Program-made: the position numbers and the translations under genes
Shown here: positions 61,551 through 64,000 of the stretch, in pieces
How positions within the stretch are numbered: the stretch's first letter is position 1
Layout of the letters: each line of letters opens with the position of its first letter
NCBI RefSeq assembly: GCF_001894805.1
Contig: NZ_BCWX01000005.1
Location: forward strand, 62,001 to 126,000
Length of the DNA stretch: 64,000 nucleotides
From: Rhodococcus globerulus NBRC 14531
GTDB lineage: Bacteria > Actinomycetota > Actinomycetes > Mycobacteriales > Mycobacteriaceae
Reading direction: 5' to 3'
Notes under the pieces: model-generated
The model's database searches: none
What the model was told of the DNA's origin: nothing
Seen by the model: the letters and a program-made list of their open reading frames with translations, nothing else

Positions 61551-62651
61551 TCAGGCCTCCATAGCGCCGCGCACTGCGGCAACAATCTGATCGACGTCTC
61601 CGGCGGACAATGCCGCGTGGACCGGAATACTCAAGCACCGCGACGCCACCGACGTCGCAACCGGCGTGTCCTCGATCACCACACGGGGATGTTCGCGGTA
61701 GCACTCGTAGTCGTACACAGCCTTGGGGTAGTAGATCCCGCTGCCGATGTCCTTCGCTGCGAGACGCTCGCTCAATTCGTCGCGAGAAATCGGTGCGTCC
61801 TCGGCCAACAACAAGGTGAACTGGTGCCAGACATGTCCGCGGCCGGACAGTTCAGCCGGCAGGATCAGCCCGTCGACATCTTTCAAACCGACTCGTAAGG
61901 CTTCCGCATTGCGTCGACGCGCCTCGACCTGCTGCATGTACGTCGCCATCTGCGGCAGCGCCAAGCTTGCCTGTAGATCGGTCATCCGGTAGTTCTGGCC
62001 GACCATCTCGTACTGGTAGCGAGCCCGCATACCCTGGTTACGCAGGACACGAAGTCGGTCGGCTGTCGCGTCGTCGTCAGTGGTGATCATTCCGCCTTCG
62101 GCGGTCGTGAGGTTCTTCGTCGCGTAAAACGAGAAGCAGCCCAACCCGAAACTGCCGGCGCCGCGCCCCTCGAAGGTCGCACCGTGAGCTTGAGCAGCAT
62201 CCTCGACGACAGTCAGACCATGCGTCGTGGCCAACGGCATCAACGCCCCCATGTGAGCCGACTGGCCGTACAGGTGGACTGGCATCAGTACCTTCGTACG
62301 ATCGCCGATTCGGGCTGCAGCGGCAGCGGGGTCCAGATTGAAATCGGACTCGGAAATGTCGGCGAACCTGGCCGTCGCACCGGCCTCGAGAATCGCATTC
62401 AACGTGGCAACAAATGTGAACGGCGTGGTCAGAACCTCGTCACCGGGCTGCAGATCCTGAACCTGAAGTGCCGCGATCAGCGCCGTGGTGCCATTGTTCA
62501 CCGCCACCGCATGACGAGTACCGACCAGAGCCGCGAACTCGTCCTCGAGCCGCTTGACCTTGGGGCCCTGCGCGACGATCCCCGATCGCAGAGTGTCCAG
62601 CACCTCGCGCTCGACTTCTTCCCCGAACGAGATACTGGATATCGCGATCAC
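61551..62651 (-). CDS. DegT/DnrJ/EryC1/StrS nucleotide-sugar aminotransferase
   Basis: The 366-residue PLP enzyme has NNGTTALIAALQ, PFTFVATLNAILEAGA, VEDAAQAHGA, the PLP lysine in FSFYATKNLTTAEGGMI, and NYRMTDLQASLAL. This is a sugar aminotransferase of the WlbE/GnnB type. It transfers an amino group from glutamate to the keto-sugar from the adjoining oxidoreductase. Start: GTG 62651 preceded by GGAGGT. It is divergent from the acyltransferase gene. Confidence 0.9.
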   Translation of the reverse strand: MIAISSISFGEEVEREVLDTLRSGIVAQGPKVKRLEDEFAALVGTRHAVAVNNGTTALIAALQVQDLQPGDEVLTTPFTFVATLNAILEAGATARFADISESDFNLDPAAAAARIGDRTKVLMPVHLYGQSAHMGALMPLATTHGLTVVEDAAQAHGATFEGRGAGSFGLGCFSFYATKNLTTAEGGMITTDDDATADRLRVLRNQGMRARYQYEMVGQNYRMTDLQASLALPQMATYMQQVEARRRNAEALRVGLKDVDGLILPAELSGRGHVWHQFTLLLAEDAPISRDELSERLAAKDIGSGIYYPKAVYDYECYREHPRVVIEDTPVATSVASRCLSIPVHAALSAGDVDQIVAAVRGAMEA

Positions 62652-62761
62652 TGAGTTACCTCCGATAGATTCATTCGACTGTCGTCGGAACGAAATACTC
62701 CGACAACCAACGAAGCGTATCGAAACGCAATTCGATACTTCGAGAGGATTCCGGAACACGC

Positions 62762-63478
62762 ATGTCTTCACGTCCTGACTGCCATATCCATCCCACCGCC
62801 CTGGTCGGCGCCGAAGTACTGATCGGAACCGGTGTGACGATCGGACCGAATGCAGTCCTGACCGGTCCACTCGACATCGGCGACGACTGCTGGATCGGGG
62901 CGGGAGCCGTGCTGGGAGCACCACCGGAGATCCTCGGCGCACACCATCCCACCTCGTGGTCCGACAGCGCGGGCCTCGGAATCCGCATCGGCGCCCGAAC
63001 CACAATCCGTGAACTGACCACCGTCCACCAGGGCAGCGAACGACGCACTGAAATCGGTGACGATTGCTTCGTGATGAACCGTGTCGGCATCGAACACGAC
63101 GTTCAGGTCGGTGACCGGTGTGTCGTGTCGTCCGGGACTACGCTCGCCGGGCATGTCAGCGTCGGAGACGGCGTCAATCTGGGGATGCATACCGTCGCTC
63201 ACCAGCGACGCGTCATCGGATCCGGATCCATGATCGGCATGGGAACCGTGGTGGTCAAAGACGTTCCTCCGTTTGCCAAGGCCTTCGGCAATCCGGTGTC
63301 ACTGCACGGCGTCAACCGGATCGGTATGAGCCGTTCGGGCATCTCCGAAGAAGCTATCGAGGCAGTTGCGGCGATCTACGCCGCCGGAAGCTTCGACGGT
63401 TTAGCCGCCTTCCCGGATTCTCTGCGCGACGCCTTCACCTGGTGGCGCGAACGGGCCGACAAACCACTCGTTGTGTAG
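62762..63478 (+). CDS. Left-handed beta-helix acyltransferase (LpxA/WlbB-like)
   Basis: The 238-residue protein is built of hexapeptide repeats: IHPTALVGAEVLIGTGVTIG, IGDDCWIGAGAVLG, then VMNRVGIEHDVQVGDRCVVS and GNPVSLHGVNRIGMSRSGIS. The histidine in IEHD and the C-terminal helical bundle match LpxA rather than simple acetyltransferases. Lacking lipopolysaccharide, this organism may use it to N- or O-acylate the amino-sugar made by the divergent aminotransferase/oxidoreductase pair. Confidence 0.83.
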   Translation: MSSRPDCHIHPTALVGAEVLIGTGVTIGPNAVLTGPLDIGDDCWIGAGAVLGAPPEILGAHHPTSWSDSAGLGIRIGARTTIRELTTVHQGSERRTEIGDDCFVMNRVGIEHDVQVGDRCVVSSGTTLAGHVSVGDGVNLGMHTVAHQRRVIGSGSMIGMGTVVVKDVPPFAKAFGNPVSLHGVNRIGMSRSGISEEAIEAVAAIYAAGSFDGLAAFPDSLRDAFTWWRERADKPLVV

Positions 63479-63539
63479 CTGGGAGAACCCTGGTTGGTAT
63501 CGTCAGGCAAATGACGAACGGGTGGGAAGTTTCAGGCGC

Positions 63540-64000
63540 GTGAGTACACCCCCCGAATCCGAACATCCCAAACCCGAAATGCCGGTCGACGATGTCGAGC
63601 CAGCCGCGAAGCCGAACACTCTGCGCGGACTGCTCGTCAACGGATTCAAAGTTCTGGTCACCGTCGCGATCGTCATTGCAATCATTTTTGCGGTGAAGTC
63701 CCAATGGGCCGCCGTCAAAAGCACGATCACCGAACTGAACTGGTGGACGCTCGCTGCGTCGTCGCTGTTCATCTTCCTCGGCATGGGCGCCGCAGTGCGA
63801 TCCTGGCAACACGCACTCGGTGCCCTGGAACAACCGATCCCGGCGTTCGACGCTGCCCGCGCTTATCTGGTCGGCCAACTCGGCAAGTACCTTCCCGGCA
63901 GTGTGTGGGCATTTGTGCTGCAAACGGAACTCGTGAGGCGCGCCGGCGTGTCCCGGGCCGCAGGCTTTGTCGCAGTGCTGGTCACGGTCGGGTTGAGTAC
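63540..64000 (+). CDS. Flippase-like integral membrane protein (YbhN/LPG-synthase TM type), 5' part
   Basis: The frame starts at GTG 63540 and runs off the window after 153 codons. A Pro/Glu-rich cytoplasmic start (to about 28) leads to three or more membrane helices, with QLGKYLPGSVWAFVLQTELV, the recognised signature of the lysylphosphatidylglycerol synthase TM region/UPF0104 family. Such proteins flank glycan clusters and may move lipid-linked intermediates. The C-terminal part lies beyond the window. Confidence 0.8.
   Translation, partial: MSTPPESEHPKPEMPVDDVEPAAKPNTLRGLLVNGFKVLVTVAIVIAIIFAVKSQWAAVKSTITELNWWTLAASSLFIFLGMGAAVRSWQHALGALEQPIPAFDAARAYLVGQLGKYLPGSVWAFVLQTELVRRAGVSRAAGFVAVLVTVGLS

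Noticed and set aside
63118-63543. 141-codon plus-strand frame inside the acyltransferase gene
   Set aside because: It is out of frame with clear hexapeptide repeats and is Arg-rich, so it is a shadow.

Overview
The window is 64 kb of high-GC actinobacterial chromosome. The gene set points to a mycolic-acid genus close to Rhodococcus (R. erythropolis-like is my best guess). The supporting genes are galactofuranosyl transferases GlfT1 and GlfT2 with their Wzm/Wzt exporter, a bacterial proteasome activator ending in GQYL, a DUF3068 protein, an Ag85-like esterase, and gene runs that resemble mycobacterial order (tadA, tyrA, hisC2, oxidoreductase, cysteine-desulfurase-like, bpa, wzm/wzt, glfT1). 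I see no prophage, insertion sequence or CRISPR array. The sequence begins inside a fatty acid hydroxylase gene and ends inside a flippase-like membrane protein gene.

Region 1 (1-3.5 kb) holds small envelope genes: two DUF202 proteins, a YceI protein and a DUF3068 protein. Region 2 (3.5-15.5 kb) is a divergent catabolic cluster. Leftward run a MaoC hydratase, an SDR and a KstR-like TetR regulator. Rightward run a DUF35 protein, a thiolase-fold protein, a cytochrome P450, a 3Fe-4S ferredoxin, a ferredoxin reductase, an alcohol dehydrogenase, an aldehyde dehydrogenase and an acyl-CoA synthetase. The order suggests terminal oxidation of an alkyl or isoprenoid chain to an acyl-CoA, hydration, and cleavage by a DUF35/thiolase-fold retro-aldolase or thiolase. 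Between the two arms lies a tandem array of about five 29-bp units, each carrying a GAACGTGTTC-like palindrome, with one further copy facing the other way.

Region 3 (15.5-25.3 kb) has a tRNA-Ser whose 3' end is duplicated 0.7 kb away around a DUF1877 gene, then tadA and its partner, tyrA, and a type II restriction-modification-Vsr island. In that island the methyltransferase and endonuclease genes are joined by a 17-bp triplication that makes a chain of ATGA overlaps. A DUF998 membrane protein, an alpha/beta hydrolase and a cation/proton antiporter follow. Region 4 (25.3-36.8 kb) holds a DHFR-like reductase, an RpiR regulator divergent from an amidohydrolase, two tRNAs, hisC2, a secreted 5'-nucleotidase, a MYG1 protein, an esterase, an intergenic cluster of DnaA-box-like sequences, a LysE exporter and a 2-hydroxyacid dehydrogenase.

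Region 5 (36.9-45.2 kb) is one leftward nitrogen operon: an ammonium transporter fused to a degenerate P-II domain, ureABCEFGD and a urea transporter. Region 6 (45.7-50.7 kb) has tRNA-Ser, a MarR regulator, a lactate-monooxygenase-like flavoprotein, a quinone oxidoreductase, a cysteine-desulfurase-like protein without the PLP lysine, and bpa. Region 7 (50.7-64 kb) is a cell-wall galactan cluster: wzm-wzt-glfT1, rsgA, a methyltransferase, glfT2, another GT2, a large GT-C-like membrane protein, then an oxidoreductase/aminotransferase/hexapeptide-acyltransferase set that looks like an acylated amino-sugar pathway, and the start of a flippase-like gene.
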